A stretch of 16,166 nt of DNA, taken from assembly GCA_018224315.1 (NCBI GenBank), contig JAGTVF010000081.1, forward strand, positions 1-16,166, written 5' to 3'. Shown piece after piece: positions 6,796 through 14,831 of the stretch. Below the pieces are notes generated by a model. The model worked only from the letters and a program-made list of their open reading frames with translations, had not been told where the DNA came from and did no database searches. Source of the DNA: Desulfobacterales bacterium (lineage in GTDB: Bacteria > Desulfobacterota > Desulfobacteria > Desulfobacterales > Desulfosalsimonadaceae). Each line of letters starts with the position of its first letter. Positions within the stretch are counted from its first letter, which is position 1. Both the position numbers and the translations under genes were made by a program.

Positions 6796-8475
6796 TTAAA
6801 AACCGGGTACGCATTTTTTCAGCATTCTGGAAAGCGGCGAGCCTTGTTTTGCCGGGTCAGTGGCGGTCAGGGCATGCTGGCGCAGATAGTCCTCGGTGAG
6901 GGTAAAGGGGGTTACCGCATCCGGGTTTTTTTCAATGGCCCGCACAAAATTTCTGACCACTTCCGGATCAAAGGTTGTGCCGGCCTGTTCCAGCAGCAGA
7001 GACATGGCCTTTTTCACACCCACGGTCTGTGTGCCGGGACGCTGGGAGGTCATGGCGTCAAAGCTGTCGGTTACCGCAATAATCCTTGCCCCCAGGGAGA
7101 TGGCTTCCCCGACCAGGCCCTCGGGGTAGCCGGTGCCATTATAACGCTCATGATGGCTGCGGATCAGGTCGGCGACGTCTGCCAGTGCAGACAGGGGGGC
7201 AAGGATCCGGGCGCCGATGACCGGGTGTTTTTTTATGGTTTCCATGTCATTCGGCAGCAGGTTGCCCAGGTTGGCCAAAATCGTGTCGTCCATGGCGATT
7301 TTTCCGATATCGTGGAGCAGTCCGGCATGATAGATGGTGTCGGCTTCTTTTTCATCCAGCCCCAGTTCCAGGGCGGTCATATGGGCATAGTTGGCTACGT
7401 TTAACGAATGGCCGTGGGTACACGGGTCCTTGGCTTCCAGGGCCAGCACCAAACCTTCGATGGTTTCACGAAACGCTTTAAACATTTTTTCATCGTAGCG
7501 AAAGGCCTTGTGCAGGGCAATGGCCCCCTGTCTGCCCGAGGCCCGGACAAATTCGATTTCACTTTTCAAAAGCGGCCTGGGCCGGCTGAAATAGACCGCC
7601 AGAATGCCCCGGTAGGGCTCTGCAATGGGAAACGGAATGCCCAGGATGGACGTGACCATCTGCTTGCCCAGGGTGGTTGTGCTCGGGATTCTGGGATCTC
7701 CTCTCACGTCTTCGAAATAGATATCTTTTTCATCGTGGAATTCAAAGACTTCCTCCAGCATTTCATAGCTGACCTGGGATAGACTCTCCATCTGGAATCC
7801 GGATGTGGCCTTCATGTGAATGGCACTGCAGTTGGTGTCCACGATCCAGTAAATGCATCCCCGGGCCTCCATGATTTCCTGGATATTTTCCACAATGGTT
7901 TTTAGGATATCCGCGGCCTGTTCCCCCTGGTGGATGGCAGCGCTGATCTTGCGGAAAGTTTCCAGGTACCGGGTTTGTTGGATGGCATTTTTGACAGTGG
8001 CCGCGCTTTGGGTGCACACGGCCCGGTGCAGCCGCGCATTGGTTTCTTCCCCGCTTAAGGCGCGGTCAAAGCAGAGCCACAGGATCATGGTCATGTCCTC
8101 GGCCACGGAAAAGGGCAGGCCCATGACAGAACAGATATCTTCTCCGGCGGCTGTCAGCAGGCCGGATACACGGATGTCTGCGGCTGGATTGTCGATAAAG
8201 ACGGGCTTGTGCCGGCGCAGTTCAGGAATGTCAGCGGTTTCCGGCATTTCAATGATTTTTGCCGCGCTTTTTTCAATGCCCGCAGCAGCCAGGACCCGGG
8301 TTTCGGTTTTCACCGGATCCAGACGGCATATCAGACAGGCCTTTGCATCGAAAATATCGGCCACCGCACTGACCAGGTTTTGCAGGCTTTCCTGGAAATC
8401 GATGCTGTGGCCCAGGGGGGGGTCGGCATTTGTGGTGTGTTGCAGCAGTCGGTTGTATTCAAAGAATTCAGACAT
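6796..8475 (-). CDS. GAF-domain HD-GYP protein (probable c-di-GMP phosphodiesterase)
   Basis: A 559-residue cytoplasmic protein. Two GAF-like sensor regions (about 25-165 and 175-325) precede an HD-GYP domain (about 335-515). The metal-binding and signature residues are complete: H356, H388-D389 (HDIGK), H417, H441-H442 (HHERYNGTGYPEGL, with G449-Y450-P451) and D470. It should therefore be able to hydrolyse cyclic di-GMP; the GAF ligands are unknown. There are no transmembrane segments or receiver domain. The start codon follows the stop of the upstream Yip1-like gene by only three bases and has no visible Shine-Dalgarno, so translation is probably coupled. Its 3' end converges on the DUF294 gene with 18 bases between and no clear terminator. 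Confidence 0.92.
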   Translation of the reverse strand: MSEFFEYNRLLQHTTNADPPLGHSIDFQESLQNLVSAVADIFDAKACLICRLDPVKTETRVLAAAGIEKSAAKIIEMPETADIPELRRHKPVFIDNPAADIRVSGLLTAAGEDICSVMGLPFSVAEDMTMILWLCFDRALSGEETNARLHRAVCTQSAATVKNAIQQTRYLETFRKISAAIHQGEQAADILKTIVENIQEIMEARGCIYWIVDTNCSAIHMKATSGFQMESLSQVSYEMLEEVFEFHDEKDIYFEDVRGDPRIPSTTTLGKQMVTSILGIPFPIAEPYRGILAVYFSRPRPLLKSEIEFVRASGRQGAIALHKAFRYDEKMFKAFRETIEGLVLALEAKDPCTHGHSLNVANYAHMTALELGLDEKEADTIYHAGLLHDIGKIAMDDTILANLGNLLPNDMETIKKHPVIGARILAPLSALADVADLIRSHHERYNGTGYPEGLVGEAISLGARIIAVTDSFDAMTSQRPGTQTVGVKKAMSLLLEQAGTTFDPEVVRNFVRAIEKNPDAVTPFTLTEDYLRQHALTATDPAKQGSPLSRMLKKCVPGF

Positions 8476-8478
8476 TTT

Positions 8479-9036
8479 TTATAACCATAAGTAAAGAAAA
8501 CAGGCCACAAATATGATGGTAACGGCCATGGATGTGGACATCCGGGCCATGGAAAGCCCGGAGGCGCTCTTGGTGCCAAACAGGATCACGGCCAGGGCGT
8601 AGACGGACGCCAAAAACAACAATAACAGCACAGCTGTTCCGTTGATTCCGGACTGCACGGCAGCCAGCACCGGTGCCAGGGGCCACAGCCCGATAAACGA
8701 GATGCCCAGGTTGAAATAAACCGGGAAAAACAAGGTGTTTCCCCCAATGCCCCGGGAAAATACCCACAAAAACATGGCTGCCCCCGCGTGCATGAAAAAG
8801 GCCACAGCCACGCCCACCAGGACGATGGCGGCCCGGGCGGCCAGGCTCATGGGCTCAGCGCTTGGGCCGGCGTCCATCAGGGCGCTGCTGAAATACAGGG
8901 AAAACAGCGCGTGAAGGATGCCAAAAACCGCAATGTTGGCCACAGAGTACCAGACGGTTCGGTTTTCGGTCATAATGGCCGGATACACGGTTTCATCGAG
9001 TCTGAGCACGGCCTGCATGGCCGATGGGTAATTCAT
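8479..9036 (-). CDS. Yip1-like multi-pass membrane protein
   Basis: A 185-residue protein beginning MNYPSAMQAVLRLDETVYPAI, with about five hydrophobic segments (roughly 28-50, 68-95, 102-128, 133-153, 165-184). The pattern resembles Yip1-domain proteins: an N-terminal 'L..P...' segment, then a bundle of helices including a Gly/Pro-rich third helix with NLGISFIGLWPLAP. Bacterial members have no assigned function. AGGAG lies 5 bases before the ATG at 9036. A further-upstream TTG start would add MPGVR but would use the ribosome site as coding sequence, so it is rejected. It forms a two-gene unit with the HD-GYP gene, three bases downstream, which suggests a membrane partner or signal for that enzyme. 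Family assignment is moderate. Confidence 0.8.
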   Translation of the reverse strand: MNYPSAMQAVLRLDETVYPAIMTENRTVWYSVANIAVFGILHALFSLYFSSALMDAGPSAEPMSLAARAAIVLVGVAVAFFMHAGAAMFLWVFSRGIGGNTLFFPVYFNLGISFIGLWPLAPVLAAVQSGINGTAVLLLLFLASVYALAVILFGTKSASGLSMARMSTSMAVTIIFVACFLYLWL

Positions 9037-9095
9037 TCTCACTCCTGGCAAAAAATTTTTGGGATTCGGGGTTTTTCATCTTTTACAATAACCAC

Positions 9096-9143
9096 AAAAA
9101 CAGGCAGAAGAAAGGCTTTTTATGCCTTCCCCCTGCCTGTTTT
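9096..9143 (-). terminator. Strong bipartite intrinsic terminator after the symporter gene
   Basis: AAAACAGGCAG (9097-9107) pairs with CTGCCTGTTTT (9133-9143) over 11 bases. Inside it a second stem, AAGGC (9112-9116) with GCCTT (9124-9128), caps the hairpin, separated from the outer stem by a small internal loop. Read on the minus strand the stem runs into TTTTT (9100-9096), so it ends the acyl-CoA operon 28 bases after the symporter stop. The A/T flanks could also let it work on the plus strand. Confidence 0.85.
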
Positions 9144-9171
9144 GGGTTAACGGGTCAAATCAATCAGCTGC

Positions 9172-10800
9172 CTACCAGGGCTGCATGCCCCAGATAAAGA
9201 CGATGACGCTGAGGAGCACCAGGACAATGGGCATGGCCACGCCATTGTATCGGGCCTCGTCATAGTCGGTTCCCCAGCCGTGGATCCGGTCGATCATCTT
9301 TTTGTCTTCCAGAGACGGTGTTGCCAGCTGCATCTTGTTAAAGACAAAAGACAGGATGATAAACGAGGCAAACGACAGGGGCACGGTGACCATGGCCCCG
9401 GACATGCCCAGTGCGGCCACCAGGCCTTTGCCAACGACAATATCGCCCATCACGTGCGGGGAGATGATGATGTAGACAATGCCGCAGACCGCAGAGGAAA
9501 TGATCATGGCGATCTTGTTGGCCTGTTTCCACCAGACCCCCATCAGGATGCTCGGGCTCACAGCCGTGGCCAGAAGACCGAAGGCCCAGAGAATGCTGGT
9601 GACCAGAAACGGCGGCGGGCTGAAGGCCAGCAGGATGGTGATGATGCCGGCAATACCCAGGGCCAGATAGCCCCAGCGCATTTTTTTGGCGCCGGGCATT
9701 TTCGGGGCCAGAATGCCCAGCAGGTCACCGCCGATCAGTCCGGCAATGGCCATGAGGTTGCCGTTGATCGTGGACATGCCGGCGGCCACCGCACCGCCCA
9801 CCACGAACGCAGCCACAATGGCCGGGTTGTAGAACACGTTTAAGATCAAAATGGTCTGGTCCGGTTTGGCAATTTCATGACCGGTTACGGCCGTGAAATA
9901 GTTGCCGGCAAAACCGGCGGTGTAGGCGCCGGAAAACAGCAGGCCCAGAAACAGGATAAACCATACCACCGACCAGCGGGCGCTTTTGATGCTCGAGGAG
10001 GTAAACACGCGCATGGCCAGATGGGGCAGGGCAATGGGACCCATGGTAAAGGCCGGAATCAGGGCAAAATACCACCGGTAGTCGTATTTCATGTCAAAAA
10101 ATTCCGGTATCTGCTTAAGCATTCCCGGCACCATGTCGCCGTAGGCCAGGGGCGGAAACCACCAGCCCGAAGACCCCATGGCCTTCATGATCGCGCTCAT
10201 GGGAACCACCATGGCAATGATCATGACCACCATCTGGAAGGCCGCGTTATATGAGGCCCCGTACATGCCGCCCATTGTGATAAACCCGATGGTGGCAATG
10301 CCCACGATGACCAGGGCGTATTTGTAGGGCAGGCCAAAGAGTACTTCAAAGGCCATGCCCAGCCCGATCATCTGGCCCAGGGCGTACATGATCATACTCA
10401 GACACATCCAGACGATGATCACAATGGCAGCTTCGTTTCCGTAGCGTACCTTGATAAACGAGGCGGGCGTAAAGGCCTTCATTCTGCGCAGACACGTGCC
10501 GTAGAGCAAAGTGAGCAGCGGAATGGACAGGGCCCACTGTATCCAGAGGTACACAAATGGCGCCTGGAGTTTGTAGATCAGGGCAATAACGCCCATAAAC
10601 GTGGCCAGGCTCGCCCAGGTGGCACCCATGGCCAGACCGTTGGCAACAGGGCCGATGGAGAATCCGGCCGCATAAAGGTCTTCTTCACTGGTGGTCTTTT
10701 TGGCCGCCCACCAGCCCACATAGTAGAAGATGGCAAACAGGATGACCACAACAACAATGCCCATCCACATGCTCGGCAATACAAATTCGGTTGCTTCCAT
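9172..10800 (-). CDS. Sodium:solute symporter (SSS family), probable monocarboxylate permease large subunit
   Basis: A 542-residue inner-membrane protein with about 13 hydrophobic helices, as in the SSS family (PF00474; ActP, PutP). Family features include the first helix followed by a charged EEDLYAAG loop (39-46), GATWASLATFMG (59-70), TPASFIKVRYG (111-121) and the GGMYGASYNAAFQM region (177-190). It should import a small organic anion with Na+. The substrate is inferred from context: the gene follows a small two-helix membrane protein (18-base gap) and an acyl-CoA synthetase, the arrangement seen with acetate/short-chain carboxylate permeases. AGGAGGGG lies about 7 bases before the ATG. 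It is the last gene of its operon, followed by the terminator at 9096-9143. Confidence 0.93.
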   Translation of the reverse strand: MEATEFVLPSMWMGIVVVVILFAIFYYVGWWAAKKTTSEEDLYAAGFSIGPVANGLAMGATWASLATFMGVIALIYKLQAPFVYLWIQWALSIPLLTLLYGTCLRRMKAFTPASFIKVRYGNEAAIVIIVWMCLSMIMYALGQMIGLGMAFEVLFGLPYKYALVIVGIATIGFITMGGMYGASYNAAFQMVVMIIAMVVPMSAIMKAMGSSGWWFPPLAYGDMVPGMLKQIPEFFDMKYDYRWYFALIPAFTMGPIALPHLAMRVFTSSSIKSARWSVVWFILFLGLLFSGAYTAGFAGNYFTAVTGHEIAKPDQTILILNVFYNPAIVAAFVVGGAVAAGMSTINGNLMAIAGLIGGDLLGILAPKMPGAKKMRWGYLALGIAGIITILLAFSPPPFLVTSILWAFGLLATAVSPSILMGVWWKQANKIAMIISSAVCGIVYIIISPHVMGDIVVGKGLVAALGMSGAMVTVPLSFASFIILSFVFNKMQLATPSLEDKKMIDRIHGWGTDYDEARYNGVAMPIVLVLLSVIVFIWGMQPW

Positions 10801-10818
10801 GTATATTCCCCTCCTGAT

Positions 10819-11100
10819 TTAGACAGTGTCGCCGGAATTTTTGTCCTCAAGCGAGCTGGTATATTCATCCATCTCATCGTCGAACTTGTTGAGCACCACG
10901 GCCATGATAATGGCAATAATGAGCAGGCCAAACCATCCCACCAGGATGGGAACAATGTAATGTACCGGAAATCCCCACATGGAGCCTCCCTGCAGGGACG
11001 GAAACAGTTTGAAAAATTGCGCAAAGTGCCCTAAGGGCAACAAAATAAGCACGAACAGCACAGTGTTGCGCAGTTCCTTTTTGTACAGCTGTTCCTTCAT
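10819..11100 (-). CDS. Small membrane subunit of the SSS symporter (DUF4212/DUF485-like)
   Basis: A 93-residue protein with two hydrophobic segments (about 12-30 and 46-70) separated by a short GGSMWGFPVHY turn, and a charged acidic tail (NKFDDEMDEYTSSLEDKNSGD). Size, topology and position directly upstream of an SSS symporter match the small subunits (DUF4212 or DUF485/YjcH type) that accompany such transporters; which family it belongs to cannot be settled by eye. It probably aids assembly or activity of the symporter. AAGGAGGGG lies about 5 bases before the ATG, and the gene starts 21 bases after the synthetase stop, so all three are cotranscribed. Confidence 0.8.
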   Translation of the reverse strand: MKEQLYKKELRNTVLFVLILLPLGHFAQFFKLFPSLQGGSMWGFPVHYIVPILVGWFGLLIIAIIMAVVLNKFDDEMDEYTSSLEDKNSGDTV

Positions 11101-11121
11101 ACTTCCCCTCCTTTTTGTGGT

Positions 11122-12891
11122 TTAGTCTTTTTTCTTGGAGCTCAGCTCGGGAAACTCATGGTAATAATATTCGTTTTTGGTCTTTTCCTCTCCTTTGTTC
11201 TTTTTGATGATTTCGCCTTCCCGCAGCTCAATGCGCCGGATCTTGCCGCTGATGGTCTTGGGCACTTCTGTGACAAATTCTATGATCCGGGGGATTTTGA
11301 ACTTGGCCAGGATGCCGATGGTGTGCTGGAACAATTCCAGGGCCAGGTCCCGGGAGGGTTCATAGCCCGGCGAAAGGATCACAAAGGCTTTGACCAGCTG
11401 GTAGCGGTTGGGATCGGGGCTTCCCACCACGGCGGCCTCGGCCACGGCCGGATGTTCGATTAAGGCGCTTTCCACCTCAAAGGGGCCCACCCGGAAGTCC
11501 GAGGATTTGATCACGTCATCGGCCCGGCCCACAAACCACCAGTAGCCGTCTTCGTCAAAATAGGCCCGGTCGCCGGTGTAATAGAAATTGTTGACAAAAA
11601 CCTCTTTCATTTTTTCCGGGTTGCCGATGTATTCGGTAAACAGGCCAATGGCCCGCCACCGGTCCAGGCGCACAACAATGTGGCCGACTTCCTCGGGCTT
11701 GGTGATCTCGTTTCCCTCGTCATCGGCAAGGGTGATATCGTGCATGAAGGAAGGTTCTCCAAAGGAGCCCAGGCGCATTTTGCCTTCCATCCAGGGCGAA
11801 TTGCCGATCATGGCCGTGGATTCGGTCTGGCCGTAGAAATCCCGGATTTCCGTACCCGTGTGTTTTTTCCACTGCTGGATGACTTCCGGATTCAGCGGCT
11901 CGCCGGCGCTCACCGAGGATCGCATGGCCGAGAAATCAAACTGGCCCAGGTCCAGGCCCACAAATGCCCGCCATGCCGTTGGCGGAGCGCAGAAGGTGCA
12001 GACTTTGAATTTGGATACATAATCGAGATAGGTCTTGGGGTCCAGGGCGGTGAAATGAAAGCCCGCCACGATGGCGCCCACGTTGAGCGGGGCAAAAAAG
12101 CTGCTCCATGCCCACTTGGCCCAGCCCGGGGCGGACAGGTTGTGATGTACCTCGCCCGGGCGGATGCCGATAAACACGGCTGAGGACAGATGTCCGATGG
12201 GGTAGGAGGTGGCGCTTTGACCCACCTGCTTGGCCAGGCCCGTGGTACCGGAGGTGAAAAAGCAGATCAGCACGTCGTCTTTTTTGATTTTGGCGCCTTC
12301 GGCAGAGCCCGACGCGTTGGCCAGCTCGCTGTAGCTGATCCAGCCGTCTTTTTTGCCCAAAACGATTTTGATTTTGGGCTGGGCACCGGTTTCGGCAAGG
12401 GCCTCGTCAATGGCCCCGGCCACGCTTTCATCGGCCACGATGCTGTCGGGGGCATAATTTTCAAACCGGAACTGCAGTTCCCGCACGGTCATGGACGTGG
12501 CCGTGGGCACATTGATCAGCCCTCCCTTGAGGCAGGCCAGGGTGGCAAACCAGGTTTCGGGCACAATGGGGATCATCATGTACATGTTCTGGCCCTGCTC
12601 GATGCCGTGTTTGCGAAGGAAATTCAGGCATCGGTTGCCTTCCTCGGCCAGCTGTCTGTAGGTGTAGGTGCGCTCTTCCCCGTTTGTCATGTCCGCCCAT
12701 TGCAGGGCCGGCTGATCACCGCGTTCTTTTACGTGCAGCCCTTCCAAAATTTCCTCTGCCCAGTTGAAATGGGTCGGCAGCTCCATGTGGTTGAGCTTTT
12801 CAAAAAACGCCTTTGCTTTTTCCCGGCGTTTGGTCATGTCATCTGTGGTGTTGATTTCCATGACTTCTTTGTAGATGTTCTCCATTGCCAT
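11122..12891 (-). CDS. AMP-forming acyl-CoA synthetase (short/medium-chain type)
   Basis: A 589-residue enzyme of the ANL superfamily that activates a carboxylate to its CoA thioester using ATP. Motifs in order: P-loop TSGTTGLAK (213-221, with Ala in place of the usual Pro), YGQTE (353-357), TGD (439-441), the hinge region GRADDVIKSSDFRVGP (455-470) and the adenylation lysine K550 in PKTISGK. The residue before QTE is Gly, where acetyl-CoA synthetases carry a Trp that closes the acyl pocket. A substrate larger than acetate (propionate, butyrate, isobutyrate or similar) is therefore likely; this is inference. The start at 12891 is chosen for the AGGAGGAG about 7 bases upstream; extending to 12969 would place that site inside the gene. 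Confidence 0.93.
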   Translation of the reverse strand: MAMENIYKEVMEINTTDDMTKRREKAKAFFEKLNHMELPTHFNWAEEILEGLHVKERGDQPALQWADMTNGEERTYTYRQLAEEGNRCLNFLRKHGIEQGQNMYMMIPIVPETWFATLACLKGGLINVPTATSMTVRELQFRFENYAPDSIVADESVAGAIDEALAETGAQPKIKIVLGKKDGWISYSELANASGSAEGAKIKKDDVLICFFTSGTTGLAKQVGQSATSYPIGHLSSAVFIGIRPGEVHHNLSAPGWAKWAWSSFFAPLNVGAIVAGFHFTALDPKTYLDYVSKFKVCTFCAPPTAWRAFVGLDLGQFDFSAMRSSVSAGEPLNPEVIQQWKKHTGTEIRDFYGQTESTAMIGNSPWMEGKMRLGSFGEPSFMHDITLADDEGNEITKPEEVGHIVVRLDRWRAIGLFTEYIGNPEKMKEVFVNNFYYTGDRAYFDEDGYWWFVGRADDVIKSSDFRVGPFEVESALIEHPAVAEAAVVGSPDPNRYQLVKAFVILSPGYEPSRDLALELFQHTIGILAKFKIPRIIEFVTEVPKTISGKIRRIELREGEIIKKNKGEEKTKNEYYYHEFPELSSKKKD

Positions 12892-12994
12892 TCGGGGTCT
12901 CCTCCTGTGTTGTTCTGATTTTGTTTGGGGTGAACAGCTTAAGATCCTGCAAGACGCTGCTTGATTCAACGATTGACTTTTGCTCGTGCAAACG

Positions 12995-13038
12995 CTGTTT
13001 AAAAAACAAAACAGATATATCCTGCAGGGGGCCTGTTT
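12995..13038 (-). repeat. Three mutually complementary hexamers upstream of the synthetase
   Basis: In the coding (minus) direction AAACAG (13038-13033), CTGTTT (13014-13009) and AAACAG (13000-12995) follow one another. The middle copy can pair with either neighbour, and a T-rich run (TGTTTTTT) follows it. The stems are short and AU-rich, so this may be a weak terminator after the crotonase gene, an attenuator, or chance. The rest of the 179-base gap (12892-13070) shows no convincing promoter. Confidence 0.3.
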
Positions 13039-13070
13039 ACAGATTTACACAATAAAGCTTGAATCGGGAA

Positions 13071-13847
13071 TCAGCGCAATTTCCAGTCCGGTTTGCGCTT
13101 GTTTAAAAATGCGTCCACGCCCTCATGGGCATCTTCGGTGCTGCAGAGCATGGCAAAATGATTGTTGGCCATTTCATAGGCCCTTGAATACTCAAGGTCT
13201 TCCATCTGATAAAAGGATTTTTTGCCCAGTTGCACGGCCAGGGGGCTTTTGCCGGCAATTTTGCGGGCCAGGGAAAGGGTTTCTTCTTCCAGTTGATCCT
13301 TGGGCACCACCTTGTTGACAAGACCGATGCGCCAGGCTTCCTCGCCTGTGATCATCTCTCCGGTAAGTACCAGTTCCAGGGCTTTTTTGCGGCCCAGGTT
13401 GCGCGACAGGGCAACGGCCGGACCCATGCAGAAAAGCCCGACATTTACGGCCGTGGCCCCGAACCGCGCGCCTTCCGCGGCTACAGCCATGTCGGCCGAG
13501 GCCACCACACCGATGCCGTTTGCCACGGCCAGGTCCTGCACGCTTGCAATCACTGGCGTTCCCATGTTGGCGATGCGCAGGCTCATCTCCTCCATCTGTT
13601 TGACCCAGCGGTAGTAGTCCAGGTTTTGTTTGCCGGAAAGCTCGTTTACGTCAATGCCGGCACAAAAGGCCTTGCCCTGGCCGGCCACCACGATGACCCG
13701 GACTTCGGTGTCGTTTTCAAAGGCCTCCAGGGCCTGGTTAAATTCCCCGGCCAGTTGCGAGTTAAAGGTGTTTAAATGATCCGGGCGGTTAAAGGTGATA
13801 AACCCGATGTTTTCGTTGACTTCGGTTTTAATGGTTTCATAGGCCAT
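13071..13847 (-). CDS. Crotonase-fold (enoyl-CoA hydratase family) protein lacking catalytic glutamates
   Basis: A 258-residue protein of normal crotonase length. The CoA-binding and first oxyanion-hole segment KAFCAGIDVNEL (59-70) is intact, and the trimer-forming C-terminus (AFLNKRKPDW) is present. Aligned by eye to rat mitochondrial crotonase, catalytic Glu144 corresponds to Gly113 and Glu164 to Ala133 (FGATAVNVGLFC, 129-140). The NVGLFC segment and the missing glutamates resemble the ECHDC3-like branch, whose reaction is uncertain. It may not be a standard enoyl-CoA hydratase despite its place in a beta-oxidation operon. GGAGG lies about 7 bases before the ATG at 13847; an extension to 13955 would overlap most of the gap and lacks a ribosome site. 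Confidence 0.88.
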   Translation of the reverse strand: MAYETIKTEVNENIGFITFNRPDHLNTFNSQLAGEFNQALEAFENDTEVRVIVVAGQGKAFCAGIDVNELSGKQNLDYYRWVKQMEEMSLRIANMGTPVIASVQDLAVANGIGVVASADMAVAAEGARFGATAVNVGLFCMGPAVALSRNLGRKKALELVLTGEMITGEEAWRIGLVNKVVPKDQLEEETLSLARKIAGKSPLAVQLGKKSFYQMEDLEYSRAYEMANNHFAMLCSTEDAHEGVDAFLNKRKPDWKLR

Positions 13848-13909
13848 AATCGGTAACCTCCGATGAAAAGGGTTTGGGGAAACAAACCGGTGCCGGATAT
13901 GTTCATTGT

Positions 13910-14761
13910 CTACCGGTAGTCGTAAATGCCTTTTCCGGTTTTTCTGCCCAGCCACCCGGCGCTCACATAGGATTTTAAAAGCGGGCAGGGGCGATACTTG
14001 GGATCACCGTAGCCGTCCTGGAGCACTTCGAGAATGGCCAGAACTGTATCCAGTCCGATCAGGTCGGCCAGGGCCAGAGGTCCCATGGGATGGTTCATTC
14101 CCAGTTTCATGATGGTGTCAATGCCTTCGGCCGTGGCCACGCCCTCGTAGAGTTCCCAGAGAGCCTCATTTAACATGACCATCAGCACCCGGTTGGAAAC
14201 AAAGCCGGGCACATCCCGGCATTCCACCGGGGTTTTGCCCATGGCTTCGGCGCAGTCGCGCACGCTCTGTGTTACCTCCGGCTCGGTTGCCAGGCCGTTG
14301 ATGATTTCCACCAGTTTCATTACCGGCACGGGGTTCATGAAATGCATGCCAATGACTTTTTCCGGCCGGCTGGTGTGGGCGGCAATGCCGGTAATCGGCA
14401 AAGATGAGGTGTTGGAGGCCAGAATGGCGTGCTTTGGTGCCAGCTGGTCAAGCTCGGCAAAGATTTTGGCCTTGATTTCCATGGACTCCACAGCCGCTTC
14501 CACCACCAGGTCGCATTCAGCGGCCTTTTCAAGGCCCGTGACCGGGGTGATGCGCTCTAAAATGGCTGATTTGTCCGCACCCGTGATTTTTTCCTTTTTC
14601 ACCATCCGGTCAAGGCTGGTCGATATGGCATCTGTGCCCTTTTTGACAAGTTCTTCTGAAATATCGTTTAGATAGACCGTCATTCCTGAGGCAGCCGCTG
14701 TCTGGGCAATCCCGCCGCCCATCTGCCCCGCGCCCACCACCATGATGGTTTGAATCTTCAT
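13910..14761 (-). CDS. 3-hydroxybutyryl-CoA dehydrogenase
   Basis: A 283-residue NAD(P)-dependent 3-hydroxyacyl-CoA dehydrogenase, the length of clostridial Hbd. The N-terminal Rossmann fold opens with [11 protein letters not shown] (10-20), and Asp33 after strand two suggests NAD+. Catalytic residues by alignment to Clostridium Hbd are S119, H140 (HFMNPVP), E152 and N190 (GFVSNR). The C-terminal helical domain contains [16 protein letters not shown]. It interconverts 3-hydroxybutyryl-CoA and acetoacetyl-CoA in the cytoplasm. It is the second gene in the visible operon, 70 bases after the mutase and 62 before the crotonase homologue. AAGGAAA lies about 10 bases before the ATG. Confidence 0.95.
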   Translation of the reverse strand: MKIQTIMVVGAGQMGGGIAQTAAASGMTVYLNDISEELVKKGTDAISTSLDRMVKKEKITGADKSAILERITPVTGLEKAAECDLVVEAAVESMEIKAKIFAELDQLAPKHAILASNTSSLPITGIAAHTSRPEKVIGMHFMNPVPVMKLVEIINGLATEPEVTQSVRDCAEAMGKTPVECRDVPGFVSNRVLMVMLNEALWELYEGVATAEGIDTIMKLGMNHPMGPLALADLIGLDTVLAILEVLQDGYGDPKYRPCPLLKSYVSAGWLGRKTGKGIYDYR

Positions 14762-14831
14762 TTTGTTCGTTTCCTTCCGTTTTTTTCATCAATTCCGCAA
14801 CCGGTCCCGGCTGCTTGAAATTTAATCCTTC

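Noticed and set aside
12190..12918. A 242-codon plus-strand open frame over the synthetase
   Set aside because: Composition is Gly/His/Phe-rich as expected for the complement of the GC-rich synthetase gene, and no motif is present.
12892..12969. An N-terminal extension of the acyl-CoA synthetase to an ATG at 12969
   Set aside because: The extra 26 residues look like non-coding sequence and would contain the AGGAGGAG ribosome site of the ATG at 12891.
13848..13955. An N-terminal extension of the crotonase homologue to 13955
   Set aside because: It would overlap the end of the dehydrogenase gene, adds a non-homologous basic stretch, and the ATG at 13847 has a GGAGG at the right distance.
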